DNA of 64,000 nucleotides from Truepera sp965215315 (lineage in GTDB: Bacteria > Deinococcota > Deinococci > Deinococcales > Trueperaceae), in assembly GCA_965215315.1 (NCBI GenBank), contig CBDCDB010000008.1, forward strand, positions 1,178,001-1,242,000, read 5' to 3'. The position numbers were made by a program, and so were the translations under genes. Of this stretch, positions 31,451 to 40,064 are shown piece by piece. The number at the start of each line of letters is the position of its first letter. The first letter of the stretch is position 1. The notes beneath the pieces were generated by a model. That model had not been told where the DNA came from and made no database searches. It was given only the letters and a program-made list of their open reading frames with translations.

Positions 31451-32380
31451 TTAGGCGGCCCGTGGTGAGGTGGCGCGGTAGAGCGCAGGAGATACGCCCA
31501 GGTGTGTTTTGAAAAGCGTGCTGAACGAACCCAGACTTTCAAAGCCGATATCGAAACAGATGTCGGTGACGCTCCGGTCGGTTTCAGACAGGAGAAACTG
31601 GGCGTGCCCCAACCGCCTTCTCGTCACAAGCTGATGCGGCGTCTCGCCGTAAACTCGTTTGAACAGCCGTAATAGGTGATGGGGCGACAGCTCGGCAGCC
31701 TCGGCAATCCGGGCGAGGCTGATGGGCTCTAAAAAACTCGCCTCGATAAAGTCGCGGGCGCGCCAGAGCCGCCGGTAGGCTTCAATTTTAGTTGCGTAGC
31801 GTACTGCCGGGAGTTTTTCGACCTCTTTATAAATATCGCGGTGCAGGTGCAAAAGGCGCTCGAGAATAGGGTGAAAGAGGGTCTCGAGGGCGCTCTGACT
31901 CTCCCGTAAATCCCGAAAGTTGATTTCATAAAGACGTTTTTGAAGGTTTCCTAGAAGTGAAGTCAGTAGAGCATCGTTCGGATAGGTTCGCTCAAAAAAG
32001 TCTAGCGGTTTACCAATTACTGCTAAATCGTCTAAAAGGTGTTTGGTCGGCGTCGTTAGGCTCGCTGCAACCTCCGCCGCAAGACCGCTCCGAAACATCA
32101 AGAGAAAAACCTCTGCGTCGTCTTCGACGGCGTGAGCGTGACGCTGTTTATCGTTTAAGAGAAGGTAGCGCCCCGGCGTTACGGCAAACCGCGCCCGCCC
32201 GACCTCACTGATTTCGCAGCCGCTGCGGACGGTTTTAAGCGTCAGCGGCCCCGAGTGTTCGGGATAGCTCACGTCAGCGGCGTGACCGCATAAAACCATG
32301 TTGGGCCAGCCGAGCGTTTTACACGGCGCGTTCATATCGAGACCTTGCTGCTGCGGTTCGTTGTAATCACTGACAACCAT
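31451..32380 (-). CDS. AraC-family transcriptional regulator
   Basis: The N-terminal part (about residues 20-190) is a ligand-sensing cupin-type region: a cysteine-containing start and LLLNDKQRHAHAVEDDAEVF. The C-terminal 100 residues carry the two AraC helix-turn-helix motifs: LARIAEAAELSPHHLLRLFK and VTDICFDIGFESLGSFSTLF, followed by the conserved GVSPALYR ending. The ATG at 32380 has GGGGG upstream. It precedes the VOC/DinB cluster on the same strand and probably controls it. A 17-bp palindrome lies 46 bases upstream. Confidence 0.87.
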   Translation of the reverse strand: MVVSDYNEPQQQGLDMNAPCKTLGWPNMVLCGHAADVSYPEHSGPLTLKTVRSGCEISEVGRARFAVTPGRYLLLNDKQRHAHAVEDDAEVFLLMFRSGLAAEVAASLTTPTKHLLDDLAVIGKPLDFFERTYPNDALLTSLLGNLQKRLYEINFRDLRESQSALETLFHPILERLLHLHRDIYKEVEKLPAVRYATKIEAYRRLWRARDFIEASFLEPISLARIAEAAELSPHHLLRLFKRVYGETPHQLVTRRRLGHAQFLLSETDRSVTDICFDIGFESLGSFSTLFKTHLGVSPALYRATSPRAA

Positions 32381-32425
32381 AGTTTCCCCCAACAACCTGC
32401 TATTGACAGCTAACCTCGAGCCATA

Positions 32426-32447
32426 ACCTTAATATTTAAGGTATTAG
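32426..32447. promoter_or_regulatory. Perfect copy of the 17-bp palindrome between AraC and DUF3072 genes
   Basis: ACCTTAATATTTAAGGT is a perfect palindrome with 7-base arms around TAT, followed by TATTAG in place of a consensus -10. It could act on either neighbour. Confidence 0.55.
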
Positions 32448-32516
32448 GAGTGTAACCAAACTCACCTAAAAATGCAAGTGCTTCGAGCTTCAAACTGCAA
32501 ACCGGACTACACAGTT

Positions 32517-32538
32517 ACCTTATTTATTTAGGTATTCT
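32517..32538 (+). promoter_or_regulatory. 17-bp element and TATTCT -10 box of the DUF3072 gene
   Basis: ACCTTATTTATTTAGGT ends in the first T of TATTCT (32533-32538), which lies six bases before the ATG at 32545, so this promoter is leaderless. It has the same geometry as at 20779 and 21488. Confidence 0.65.
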
Positions 32539-32544
32539 AGCTCT

Positions 32545-32784
32545 ATGAGTGATAACCCCAAACTCCAAAACGACCCGCAAGACAACGCCGTCAAAGACCC
32601 GAGCGAGTGGGTGACTGGAGATGAACCCGCTACCGGCGCACAGCTCTCGTACCTGCACACGCTAGCCGAAAACGCCGGTGAGGAAGTACCGGACGGCCTC
32701 AACAAAGCGCAAGCATCCGAGATGATCGAAACGTTGCAGGCCAAGACCGGGCGCGGTCAAGAACAGAGTTCAGACGAAGGCTAA
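32545..32784 (+). CDS. DUF3072 protein
   Basis: A 79-residue acidic protein with the DUF3072 core: DPSEWVTGDEPATGAQLSYL, then LAENAGEEVPDGLNKAQASE and IETLQAKTG. The family is short, soluble and of unknown function, found in actinobacteria, proteobacteria and others. It has a leaderless promoter with the 17-bp palindrome that also precedes the 20.9 and 21.5 kb genes, and its own terminator, so it is transcribed alone. Confidence 0.85.
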   Translation: MSDNPKLQNDPQDNAVKDPSEWVTGDEPATGAQLSYLHTLAENAGEEVPDGLNKAQASEMIETLQAKTGRGQEQSSDEG

Positions 32785-32800
32785 ATCCAGCAGGTTCGGG

Positions 32801-32831
32801 TGTCGGATGGCAACAGCTGTCCGACATCTTT
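32801..32831 (+). terminator. Terminator after the DUF3072 gene
   Basis: TGTCGGA (32801-32807) and TCCGACA (32820-32826) form a 7-bp stem with a 12-base loop, followed by TCTTTT. Confidence 0.7.
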
Positions 32832-32861
32832 TGTTGTGTTCAGAACGTAGAATAGGAGACT

Positions 32862-34901
32862 ATGGCGCTCTCTGTTGAATCTCCGTTTACGCCTAAAGGC
32901 GACCAGCCGCAGGCTATCGAAGGCTTGGTCGAAGGCTTAGGTGACGGCCTGCGTTACCAGACGTTACTCGGCGCGACCGGCACCGGCAAAACCTTTACGA
33001 TGGCCAAAATTATCGAAGAGACGCAGCGCCCCGCCCTCATCTTAGCGCCGAACAAAATCTTGACGGCCCAGCTCGCCGCCGAGTTTCGAGACTTTTTTCC
33101 GGGGGCCGCCGTCGAGTTTTTTATCTCTTACTACGATTACTATCAACCTGAAGCGTATGTTCCGGCGCGCGATCTATTTATTGAAAAAGACGCCAATATC
33201 AACCAGGAGTTGGAGCGTTTACGGCACTCGACCACCCGCAACCTGCTGACGCGCCCCGACACGATCGTCGTCGCGTCGGTCTCGGCCATTTACGGTTTAG
33301 GCTCGCCCGACACCTACCAACAGCTCAATATGATCTTGCACGTCGGGATGAAACGGTCGCGGGAAGAGATTTTAGATCGTTTGGTAGTGCAGCAGTATGA
33401 ACGCAATGACGTTGAGCTTGCCGCCGGACGTTTCCGGGTCAAAGGTGACGTGATTGAAGTGTGGGCCGCTTACGACGAAGCGCCCCTCAGAGTTGAGCTT
33501 TTCGGCGATGAGATCGACCGGCTGGCGATGGTTGATCCTGTGACCGGCAACGAACTTGCTGAATTAGAAACGACGACCGTCTTTCCCGCAAAACATTATG
33601 TGACGCCGTTTGAACAGCTCGAGCCCGCCATCAAACAGATTGAACACGATTTGGAGGAGCGGTTAAACTTCTTTGAGCGCTCCGGCAAACTTTTAGAGAA
33701 ACAGCGGCTTAAAGAGCGCACCATGTACGACCTCGAGATGATGAAAACGCTCGGTTACTGTAACGGTATCGAAAACTACTCGCGTTATCTGGACGGGCGG
33801 CCCCCCGGCGCTGCGCCGAACACACTTTTGGACTATTTTCCGGACGAGTTCATCACCTTTTTGGACGAGTCCCACGTCATGCTGCCGCAAGTACGCGGGA
33901 TGTTCAACGGCGACCGCGCCCGCAAACAGACGCTGGTCGATTACGGCTTTCGGCTGCCCGCCGCGCTCGACAACCGCCCGCTCAAGGAAGACGAGTTTTT
34001 AGCCCGTGTCGGTCAGACAGTTTTCGTTTCCGCCACGCCTGCCGCGTGGGAGTACGAACACTCGGACAAAATCGCCGAACAGATCATCCGCCCGACCGGA
34101 CTCGTAGACCCCGGCATCACCGTCAAACCCTCAAAGGGTCAGATTGACGATCTGGTCTTTGCCATTAAAGAACGGGCTAAACGCGACGAACGCGTTTTAG
34201 TCACCACGCTGACCAAACGAATGTCCGAAGATTTAGCCGAATACTTCGCGCAGCAGGGTTTACGGGCGCGGTATATGCACTCGGACATCGACACCATCGA
34301 GCGTCAGGTGATCATCCGCGATTTACGGCTCGGACACTTCGACGCGCTTATCGGCATCAACCTTTTGCGCGAGGGTCTTGACCTACCCGAAGTCTCGTTG
34401 GTCGCCATTTTAGACGCTGATAAGACCGGCTTTTTACGGAGCGGGCGTTCGCTGATTCAAACCATCGGCCGCGCGGCGCGTAACGTCAGTGGTGAGGTGT
34501 TTCTTTACGCCGACGTGTACTCGGACGCGATGAACAGCGCTATTGGTGAGACGCAGCGCCGCCGGGACAAGCAGCTGGCTTACAACCTCGAGCACGGCAT
34601 CACCCCCGAGACCATCCGCAAACGCATCCGCGACGTGATTCGCGGTGAAGAAGAGGGCGTTGAAGCGATTGAAAAACTCTCGCCGTGGGAGCGTGAGCTG
34701 GCGCAAGACGACATGAAGCAGGAGCTGGCGTCGCTCGAGACCGAAATGTGGAAAGCGTCCGAAGACCTGGACTTCGAGCGGGCGGCGGCGGTGCGTGACC
34801 GGATTCGTGAGGTCGAGGCCAAGTTGCAGGGTAGAGAGGTGCAGCTGGTGAGCGTACCGGGGAAAGAACCGAAAAGGCCCAAAGCGAGGGCGCGACGGTA
34901 G
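32862..34901 (+). CDS. uvrB: Excinuclease ABC subunit UvrB
   Basis: UvrB is the damage-verifying helicase-like subunit of nucleotide excision repair. It shows the Walker A loop LLGATGTGKTFTMAK, the beta-hairpin region YYDYYQPEAYVPARD, DEXX-type motif FLDESHVMLPQ, motif V/VI INLLREGLDLPEVSL and QTIGRAARN, and a C-terminal UVR domain for UvrC contact (about residues 625-660). Length is 679, normal. AGGAG precedes the ATG, and TAGAAT just upstream would give a very short leader. No SOS-type or Deinococcus RDRM-like palindrome is evident before it. Confidence 0.98.
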   Translation: MALSVESPFTPKGDQPQAIEGLVEGLGDGLRYQTLLGATGTGKTFTMAKIIEETQRPALILAPNKILTAQLAAEFRDFFPGAAVEFFISYYDYYQPEAYVPARDLFIEKDANINQELERLRHSTTRNLLTRPDTIVVASVSAIYGLGSPDTYQQLNMILHVGMKRSREEILDRLVVQQYERNDVELAAGRFRVKGDVIEVWAAYDEAPLRVELFGDEIDRLAMVDPVTGNELAELETTTVFPAKHYVTPFEQLEPAIKQIEHDLEERLNFFERSGKLLEKQRLKERTMYDLEMMKTLGYCNGIENYSRYLDGRPPGAAPNTLLDYFPDEFITFLDESHVMLPQVRGMFNGDRARKQTLVDYGFRLPAALDNRPLKEDEFLARVGQTVFVSATPAAWEYEHSDKIAEQIIRPTGLVDPGITVKPSKGQIDDLVFAIKERAKRDERVLVTTLTKRMSEDLAEYFAQQGLRARYMHSDIDTIERQVIIRDLRLGHFDALIGINLLREGLDLPEVSLVAILDADKTGFLRSGRSLIQTIGRAARNVSGEVFLYADVYSDAMNSAIGETQRRRDKQLAYNLEHGITPETIRKRIRDVIRGEEEGVEAIEKLSPWERELAQDDMKQELASLETEMWKASEDLDFERAAAVRDRIREVEAKLQGREVQLVSVPGKEPKRPKARARR

Positions 34902-34926
34902 AGAGATGCTCGAAGCTAAAATCAGC

Positions 34927-34932
34927 TAAAGT
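34927..34932 (+). promoter_or_regulatory. Leaderless-type -10 box of the retropepsin-like gene
   Basis: TAAAGT six bases before the ATG at 34939. Confidence 0.5.
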
Positions 34933-34938
34933 AGCACC

Positions 34939-35748
34939 ATGAATCCTTTTACCATGCATGAGTTTCGGCTTTATGCGCCTGTAGCTGTCAACGGTTCAGC
35001 CACTTACGCCCTGCTCGACACCGGTGCGACTCGCTGTAGCATCTCACCGCTTCTCGCAAAAGGTTTGCCTGTTGAGCGAACGGGCATGTCACACGGCGCA
35101 CTCAGTAGTCGGCAAAGCAACAAAGTTCGCCTCAAGTCTCTTAACTTTTTAGACAGCACGCAAAACGACCTCGAGGTTAGCGTTGACGTTCCTGAAGCAT
35201 TTGAAAGTATGCCTTTTGAAGTCGGCGCTACGCTAGACGCGGCGACCCTCCTCTCAAAACCACTGGCGCTGTCTTTCAAAGAACAGCAGGTCGGTTCTGT
35301 CACGTCGCCTTTACGCGAAGATTTGGTGTGCGTTCCGCTCGAGCTGTTCATGTCGCTACCCTTTATCACTTGTGTGTTGGACGCAAAGCCATTACATACA
35401 ATTTTTGACACCGGGGCAGGCTACAGCGTCATCAACAAAGCGCGTCAAGCAGAGTCAGCCCCGCACGCTTGGCACGCTTACGACCTCCATGAAGTAGGGG
35501 ATGTCAACGGCGTAGCACAAACTATCAACGTGTGGGAGAGCGGTCCATTTGAGGCCGGCAGTATTTCGCTGGGAACGTGTACTTTTCTAGCGATGGATTT
35601 AAGCGTGCTAGAAACGAAATTGCAAACTCAGGTGGATTTTATCCTCGGTATCAACACCTTACTGACAGCCAATGCTGTTTTAGTCGTTGATGCACCGACC
35701 CAAAGGTTTTGTATTGCGCCACATGGAACCTCGGTAACACAGTCCTAA
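34939..35748 (+). CDS. Retropepsin-like protein with two aspartic-protease motifs
   Basis: A 269-residue protein with two DTG motifs: ALLDTGATRCSISPLLA near residue 28 and HTIFDTGAGYSVINKA near residue 156. Each half ends with a hydrophobic LG-type strand (FEVGATLDAATLL and DFILGINTLLTANAVLV). This reads as two tandem clan-AA retropepsin domains in one chain, the arrangement from which pepsin-type proteases are thought to have arisen. There is no signal peptide, so it is likely cytoplasmic. Activity is unproven. TAAAGT lies six bases before the ATG. Confidence 0.78.
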   Translation: MNPFTMHEFRLYAPVAVNGSATYALLDTGATRCSISPLLAKGLPVERTGMSHGALSSRQSNKVRLKSLNFLDSTQNDLEVSVDVPEAFESMPFEVGATLDAATLLSKPLALSFKEQQVGSVTSPLREDLVCVPLELFMSLPFITCVLDAKPLHTIFDTGAGYSVINKARQAESAPHAWHAYDLHEVGDVNGVAQTINVWESGPFEAGSISLGTCTFLAMDLSVLETKLQTQVDFILGINTLLTANAVLVVDAPTQRFCIAPHGTSVTQS

Positions 35749-35814
35749 AAACCTAAACTATCTCCTTCAAATCCCCCGCTAGCATCTGAAACCCACACCC
35801 GTCACACTGTCATC

Positions 35815-36429
35815 ATGACCAAAGATAATGCAAAAACAGACGCCTATGCACTGAGTGCCGAACAGCTCGAGCTCCTTTTTAATCTCCCCTACTACGCCGC
35901 GCTGTACCTGTTCAAGGAACCGCTGACCCCGAGTGAAGTGGCGCGGCGCTTGCGAGTTCCGGCAAATGTGATGCACTACCGCGTCAAACGGCTTTTTGAT
36001 GTGGGGCTTTTAGAAGTTGTCGATGAGAGTAGTCGCTCACGCACCTATAAAACGGTCGCTGAGCGGTTTCTGCTCTCCCCCGAGTTGCAGGCCACGGTAG
36101 GCGAAGCCGTACCTGCGATGCTTGACGGGATGCTCAGCAAACTGCACCGCAATTTTATGAGGCGGCTCGAGGCAGAAGCGGAAGATTTTGAGGCTCTATT
36201 TGAAGACGGCCCTATCGAATTTGGGCTCGAGGAATCTTTTACCCTTGGCTCTAGCAAGCCGCCCGAATACGGAACCTGGGTGTCTATCTCTACACCCACC
36301 CTGAGCGCCGAGCAGTTCCAGAAGATTTACCAAGCTGTCAACATCATCATCAGCGAGGTCGAGCCGGAAGAGGGTGAAAAACGCTGTACTCTAGCGTTTT
36401 TAGCCTATCAGGGCGAAGGCGCAATGTAA
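35815..36429 (+). CDS. Winged-helix (ArsR-like) DNA-binding protein
   Basis: A 204-residue protein with an N-terminal winged helix (about residues 20-85): YYAALYLFKEPLTPSEVARR, PANVMHYRVKRLFDVGLLEV and RSRTYKTVAERF as the wing. The central and C-terminal parts are acidic and helical. Such proteins are usually transcriptional regulators with an effector-binding C-terminus; the ligand is unknown. It starts with ATG at 35815 and is followed after about 50 bases by the CarD gene. Confidence 0.77.
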   Translation: MTKDNAKTDAYALSAEQLELLFNLPYYAALYLFKEPLTPSEVARRLRVPANVMHYRVKRLFDVGLLEVVDESSRSRTYKTVAERFLLSPELQATVGEAVPAMLDGMLSKLHRNFMRRLEAEAEDFEALFEDGPIEFGLEESFTLGSSKPPEYGTWVSISTPTLSAEQFQKIYQAVNIIISEVEPEEGEKRCTLAFLAYQGEGAM

Positions 36430-36456
36430 GCTCTCATCTATTCTGGAAGGCTGTGG

Positions 36457-36462
36457 TAGGCT
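36457..36462 (+). promoter_or_regulatory. -10 box of the CarD gene
   Basis: TAGGCT about 20 bases before the GTG at 36483; CGGAGG lies between them, so this gene has a short leader with a ribosome-binding site. Confidence 0.5.
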
Positions 36463-36482
36463 GCCCTTCGGAGGATGACTGC

Positions 36483-36983
36483 GTGACATTTAAGGTAGGC
36501 GACAGTGTGGTGTATCCCTCGCAGGGGGCGGGCCGAGTTGACGAAATCGCAACCCGGGTCATCCTCGGCGAAACGCACGAATATCTCAAGATAAGTTTTG
36601 TCCGGGGCGACATGGACGTGTTGGTACCACTTGAAAAAGGTCAGGAAGTCGGGTTGCGGCACACGATTTCAGAGGCTGACCTTACGGCGGTTTGGGACGC
36701 GATGACGGAGGGCGACCTCGAGCTACCCGCGCAGTGGCCCCCGCGCTACCGCGCTGAACAGGACATCGTAGCCTCCGGGGACGCCTTCGCGCTCGCGCAG
36801 CTGATCGGTACACTAGCTGAGCGCGACCTCGAGAAAGGTCTGGCGGCGACCGAACGCGAGATTATGGAAGCCGCCAAGCTGTCCCTGGCCAGTGAGCTTG
36901 CCGTCGTGCAAAATATAGACCTCGCGGGCGCACAAACGCAGATCAGCGAAAAGCTCGACGCCCACCTCGAGGCGAACGCCTGA
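36483..36983 (+). CDS. CarD-family transcription factor
   Basis: CarD-type proteins bind the RNA polymerase beta subunit and stabilise open promoter complexes. The N-terminal RNA-polymerase-interacting domain reads FKVGDSVVYPSQGAGRVDEI and YLKISFVRGDMDVLVPLEK, and the rest is helical as expected. The length of 166 residues is typical. The frame is open from 36453, but the GTG at 36483 has CGGAGG before it and begins at the domain. It sits directly upstream of rsmA in the same direction. Confidence 0.93.
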   Translation: MTFKVGDSVVYPSQGAGRVDEIATRVILGETHEYLKISFVRGDMDVLVPLEKGQEVGLRHTISEADLTAVWDAMTEGDLELPAQWPPRYRAEQDIVASGDAFALAQLIGTLAERDLEKGLAATEREIMEAAKLSLASELAVVQNIDLAGAQTQISEKLDAHLEANA

Positions 36984-37009
36984 GCGGGAACAAACCTAAA
37001 AAAACAGAG

Positions 37010-37849
37010 ATGAGGTTAGTGACAGACCTAGCGGCGCTCCCGCTTACGAACTTGCGCCGCGTCCGCGACCTGTTGACGCGTTACGGGTTGCGCGCCGACA
37101 AAGGTTTCGGACAGAACTTTCTGGTGGACGCCGCTGCGCTGGGGGCTATCGTCGGCGCAGCTGAGCTGACCGAAGCCGACACGGTGCTCGAGGTCGGCCC
37201 CGGTTTGGGCGTATTAACGCGTGAGCTTGCGGCTCGCGCGGGCCAGGTCGTCAGCGTCGAACTCGACGCGCGGCTCTTGCCGGTACTCGCTGAAACACTG
37301 ACGGATTTAGAAAATATTGAGCTGGTTCACGGTGACGGGCTGACCTTCGACCTGTCGCAGCTGCCGGAGAAAGGTATTTTTGTCGCCAACTTGCCCTACA
37401 ACGTCGGGACGCCGATTTTGATAAGGGCGCTGGAGTCCGGGCGCTTTAAGCGGCTCGTGTTTTTGGTACAAAAAGAGGTCGCGCAGCGCCTTACAGCGGG
37501 GCCAAGCGCGTCCGCTTACGGCGCACTGAGTCTGATTGTCGCGCATTTCGGCACCGTAAAAGCCGTCCGTGACGTGAAACCGAGTTCATTCACGCCGCCG
37601 CCGACGGTCACGAGCAGTGTGGTTCGCTTGGACGTTCGTCCGGGAGCCGAACCCGACCCGGCGCTCTTTCGGCTCGTCCATCAGGCGTTCGCGCACCGCC
37701 GTAAAACGCTCAAGAAAAATCTGCTGATGGCAGGGTATCCGGCGGCGCAAGTGACTGAGGTGTTGGAAAAGGTGTCTCTCGACCCGCGTGTTCGCGCTGA
37801 GGCGCTTGACTTGAGGACGTTTTACGCTTTGCACAAAGCTTTACGGTGA
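37010..37849 (+). CDS. rsmA: 16S rRNA dimethyladenosine transferase RsmA (KsgA)
   Basis: RsmA dimethylates two adjacent adenosines near the 3' end of 16S rRNA. Motif I is VLEVGPGLGVLTREL, preceded by the family-specific DKGFGQNFLVD. The catalytic motif IV is NLPYNVGTPI, and the C-terminus has HQAFAHRRKTLKKNLL. Length is 279. The ATG at 37010 lacks a strong ribosome-binding site; a GTG at 37019 is possible. It follows the CarD gene by 26 bases and may be co-transcribed. Confidence 0.96.
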   Translation: MRLVTDLAALPLTNLRRVRDLLTRYGLRADKGFGQNFLVDAAALGAIVGAAELTEADTVLEVGPGLGVLTRELAARAGQVVSVELDARLLPVLAETLTDLENIELVHGDGLTFDLSQLPEKGIFVANLPYNVGTPILIRALESGRFKRLVFLVQKEVAQRLTAGPSASAYGALSLIVAHFGTVKAVRDVKPSSFTPPPTVTSSVVRLDVRPGAEPDPALFRLVHQAFAHRRKTLKKNLLMAGYPAAQVTEVLEKVSLDPRVRAEALDLRTFYALHKALR

Positions 37850-38115
37850 TACCCGCAGTAAGCTACTACTTTTGGTCAGCAGCCGCATAACCCATGACAC
37901 ACGCGAAAAGGCGTGTTATAACTAGCTCAGTGTCGGCTGAACAGCTTGAAACCGCGTAGAGGGCAAATAGTGAGCAGAGTGGTAGGCAAAGAACGTAAAA
38001 TGAGCTACAATGCCTCCTAGCGCAAAATATCAACGGTTTAGGTGTGCTTTACACCTCTGCCGAATCTCGCTGGTCGCGCATGATGTCCGTGTGCCACCCT
38101 TTTGTATGGAGTTCG

Positions 38116-39063
38116 ATGACTAAATTTTTTGTGGTGGGTGACGTCACAGTTGACCAGATGTACTTTGTCAACGACCTGCCCGATACCGGGGGCGAGGTGA
38201 CGGCGAGCCGCGCGGTGCTCGAGCCGGGCGGCGCAGGCGGTACCATTGCCGCGGCCCTTGCCAGACTCGGAAACAAGGTGACGTTAGCCGCGCGTGTCGG
38301 CAAAGGCCCGTTTGCTGAACTCGCCCTTAAACACGTTCAAGAAGCGGGCGTTGACACCAAGCTTGTCCAAACCGATCCTAACTTGCAAACGAGCAGCGTC
38401 ACGCTGCTGATTACGCCCGATACGCAGCGCACGATGATCTCCGGCGGCGGCGCGAGCCGTAACTTGGACGCAACCGACTTTCATACTGAGAAGGTTGCCG
38501 CGTGCGACGCGCTCGTCGTCAGCGCGTACAGCTTGATCGGGGGGCCGCAGCGTGAGTACGCAGTGCGGGCGCTCGAGGCCGCCCGGCGCGCCCGCCTGAC
38601 AACATTTATCGACATGGGTTCAGGAGCCGCCGACGCGCTCCGCGAACGGCTCTTAGCGCTCGTTAGCAGCGTTGACTATATCCTGATGAACCGCCGCGAA
38701 CTCTACGCCCTGACCGGCGAAAGCTCGATTTCAACCGCCGTTGCCGGACTCGCCGACCACGGCATCAAACGTGTGCTGGTCAAACTTGGCGAGATGGGTT
38801 CGATGATTATTACCCCCGAACTGACCGAACTCATCGAAGCGTTTGAGATCGACGGGGTGTCGGAGTCTACCGGAGCCGGAGACTACTACACCGCCGCCTT
38901 TGCCCACGGCGTCATGGAAGGCTACGACCTGCACTACGCGGCCCGCCTCGGCAACGTCGCGGGCGCGCTCAACGTCACGGCTATCGGCGCGCAGAGCTGC
39001 GTCATCGACGCGCCGATGCTCTACCGCCACGCCAAAGAGATGCTGAGCGCCAGCCGCGCCTGA
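38116..39063 (+). CDS. PfkB-family carbohydrate kinase
   Basis: A ribokinase-like enzyme of 315 residues. It begins MTKFFVVGDVTVDQMYFV, has the first PfkB signature region GGAGGTIAAALARLGNKVTL, the substrate and lid part, and the anion hole/catalytic base in STGAGDYYTAAFAHGV. The substrate (ribose, fructose-phosphate, adenosine or another sugar) cannot be told. The frame is open from 38044, but the ATG at 38116 has GGAG five bases upstream and fits the domain. The 194-base gap before it contains TACAAT at 38006 and a small hairpin (ACACGC/GCGTGT) at 37900-37917. Confidence 0.9.
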   Translation: MTKFFVVGDVTVDQMYFVNDLPDTGGEVTASRAVLEPGGAGGTIAAALARLGNKVTLAARVGKGPFAELALKHVQEAGVDTKLVQTDPNLQTSSVTLLITPDTQRTMISGGGASRNLDATDFHTEKVAACDALVVSAYSLIGGPQREYAVRALEAARRARLTTFIDMGSGAADALRERLLALVSSVDYILMNRRELYALTGESSISTAVAGLADHGIKRVLVKLGEMGSMIITPELTELIEAFEIDGVSESTGAGDYYTAAFAHGVMEGYDLHYAARLGNVAGALNVTAIGAQSCVIDAPMLYRHAKEMLSASRA

Positions 39064-39088
39064 GACGCTGACGTGTCCGCAGGCCGCG

Positions 39089-39094
39089 TACACT
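39089..39094 (+). promoter_or_regulatory. Leaderless-type -10 box of the S41 peptidase gene
   Basis: TACACT five bases before the ATG at 39100. Confidence 0.5.
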
Positions 39095-39099
39095 GGAAT

Positions 39100-40059
39100 A
39101 TGTGCCGCATTTTAATCAGTTTCTTAGTCAGTACCGCACTCGCCCAAACTGCCTCTGCTCAACCGAGTGGCCCCGGCAGCTACGGCGCACGCTTCGACGT
39201 CGCCTGGAACCTCGTTGCCGAAAGGTACTGGGACGAACTTTACGGCGGCAACGATTGGGACGCGCTGGGGCGTGAGTACCGGCCCGAAGCGGTCGCCGCA
39301 AAAGATGACAGGGCGTTTTACCGCGTTTTAGAGCGTTTATACGGTAAACTTGGCGATCAGCACTCGGTCTTTGTACCGCCTGCCAAGGTCGCTCGCGTCC
39401 GGCAGCAGTACGGCGACCTGCCGTGTCTGGGTGTGTTCGGCTTTACAGGACAAAATAAGTTAGCACAAGACAAACAGCTGGGACATGTGAGCTACCGGCT
39501 CGAGCAAACCGGGAACAGACCAGCCACCGCCATCGGCATCCTGACGCTTCCCGACCTCGCTACCACCGGCGTCTCAGGCGACCTCCGCAAGGCGGTACGG
39601 CAACTTTCAGCGAGCGGCGCACGCGCTTTCGTCCTCGATCTGCGCGGCAATCCCGGCGGCAGACTCACCGAGATGATGAGCGCCGCGGGCGTGTTTACGC
39701 AAGGCTTTTTGTGGCGCACCCTGACGCGCTGGACACTGCCGCTGCCCTACCCGGCGCTCGGCGCGGTCGAAACCGAGGTGCCTCTCGCCGTCCTGATTGA
39801 CAAAGGGGTCAACAGCGCCGCCGAAGGTTTAGCAGGCGTGTTGCAGAACACCGGACGGGCGCGGATTTTTGGTGAGACGAGCGCCGGTAACGTCGAGGCG
39901 GTGCTCCCCTTTTGCCTCCGCGACGGTTCGCAGGCGTGGATTGCGACCGGGGTCTTGGCCCCTTTGCGCGGCCCAACCTGGGAAGGGCGCGGCGTGGTGC
40001 CGGATGAGCCCTCGAGCCGCCCCCTCCGGGACGCCCTCAGCTACCTGCGCGGTCTCTAG
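39100..40059 (+). CDS. Exported S41-family peptidase
   Basis: A signal peptide (MCRILISFLVSTALAQTASA) leads a 320-residue S41-type (tail-specific/C-terminal-processing) serine peptidase. The core includes ILTLPDLATTGVSGDLRKAV, FVLDLRGNPGGRLTEMM with the conserved RGNPGG, and VLIDKGVNSAAEGLAGVLQ holding the nucleophile Ser. The usual GKG lysine region reads IFGETSAGNVE, so the Ser-Lys dyad of CtpA is not obvious; other members use a different catalytic set. No PDZ domain is evident. TACACT lies five bases before the ATG; an upstream GTG at 39073 would disrupt the signal peptide. Confidence 0.85.
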   Translation: MCRILISFLVSTALAQTASAQPSGPGSYGARFDVAWNLVAERYWDELYGGNDWDALGREYRPEAVAAKDDRAFYRVLERLYGKLGDQHSVFVPPAKVARVRQQYGDLPCLGVFGFTGQNKLAQDKQLGHVSYRLEQTGNRPATAIGILTLPDLATTGVSGDLRKAVRQLSASGARAFVLDLRGNPGGRLTEMMSAAGVFTQGFLWRTLTRWTLPLPYPALGAVETEVPLAVLIDKGVNSAAEGLAGVLQNTGRARIFGETSAGNVEAVLPFCLRDGSQAWIATGVLAPLRGPTWEGRGVVPDEPSSRPLRDALSYLRGL

Positions 40060-40064
40060 ATGAC

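Noticed and set aside
32785..32861. A Deinococcus RDRM-type radiation-response palindrome before uvrB
   Set aside because: I looked for TTATGTT-N-TTGACATAA-like sequences and saw only a terminator hairpin there.
36487..36497. ATTTAAGGTA at the start of the CarD gene as a fifth copy of the 17-bp element
   Set aside because: It is coding sequence (ACA TTT AAG GTA), the left half-site is absent and there is no -10 box after it.
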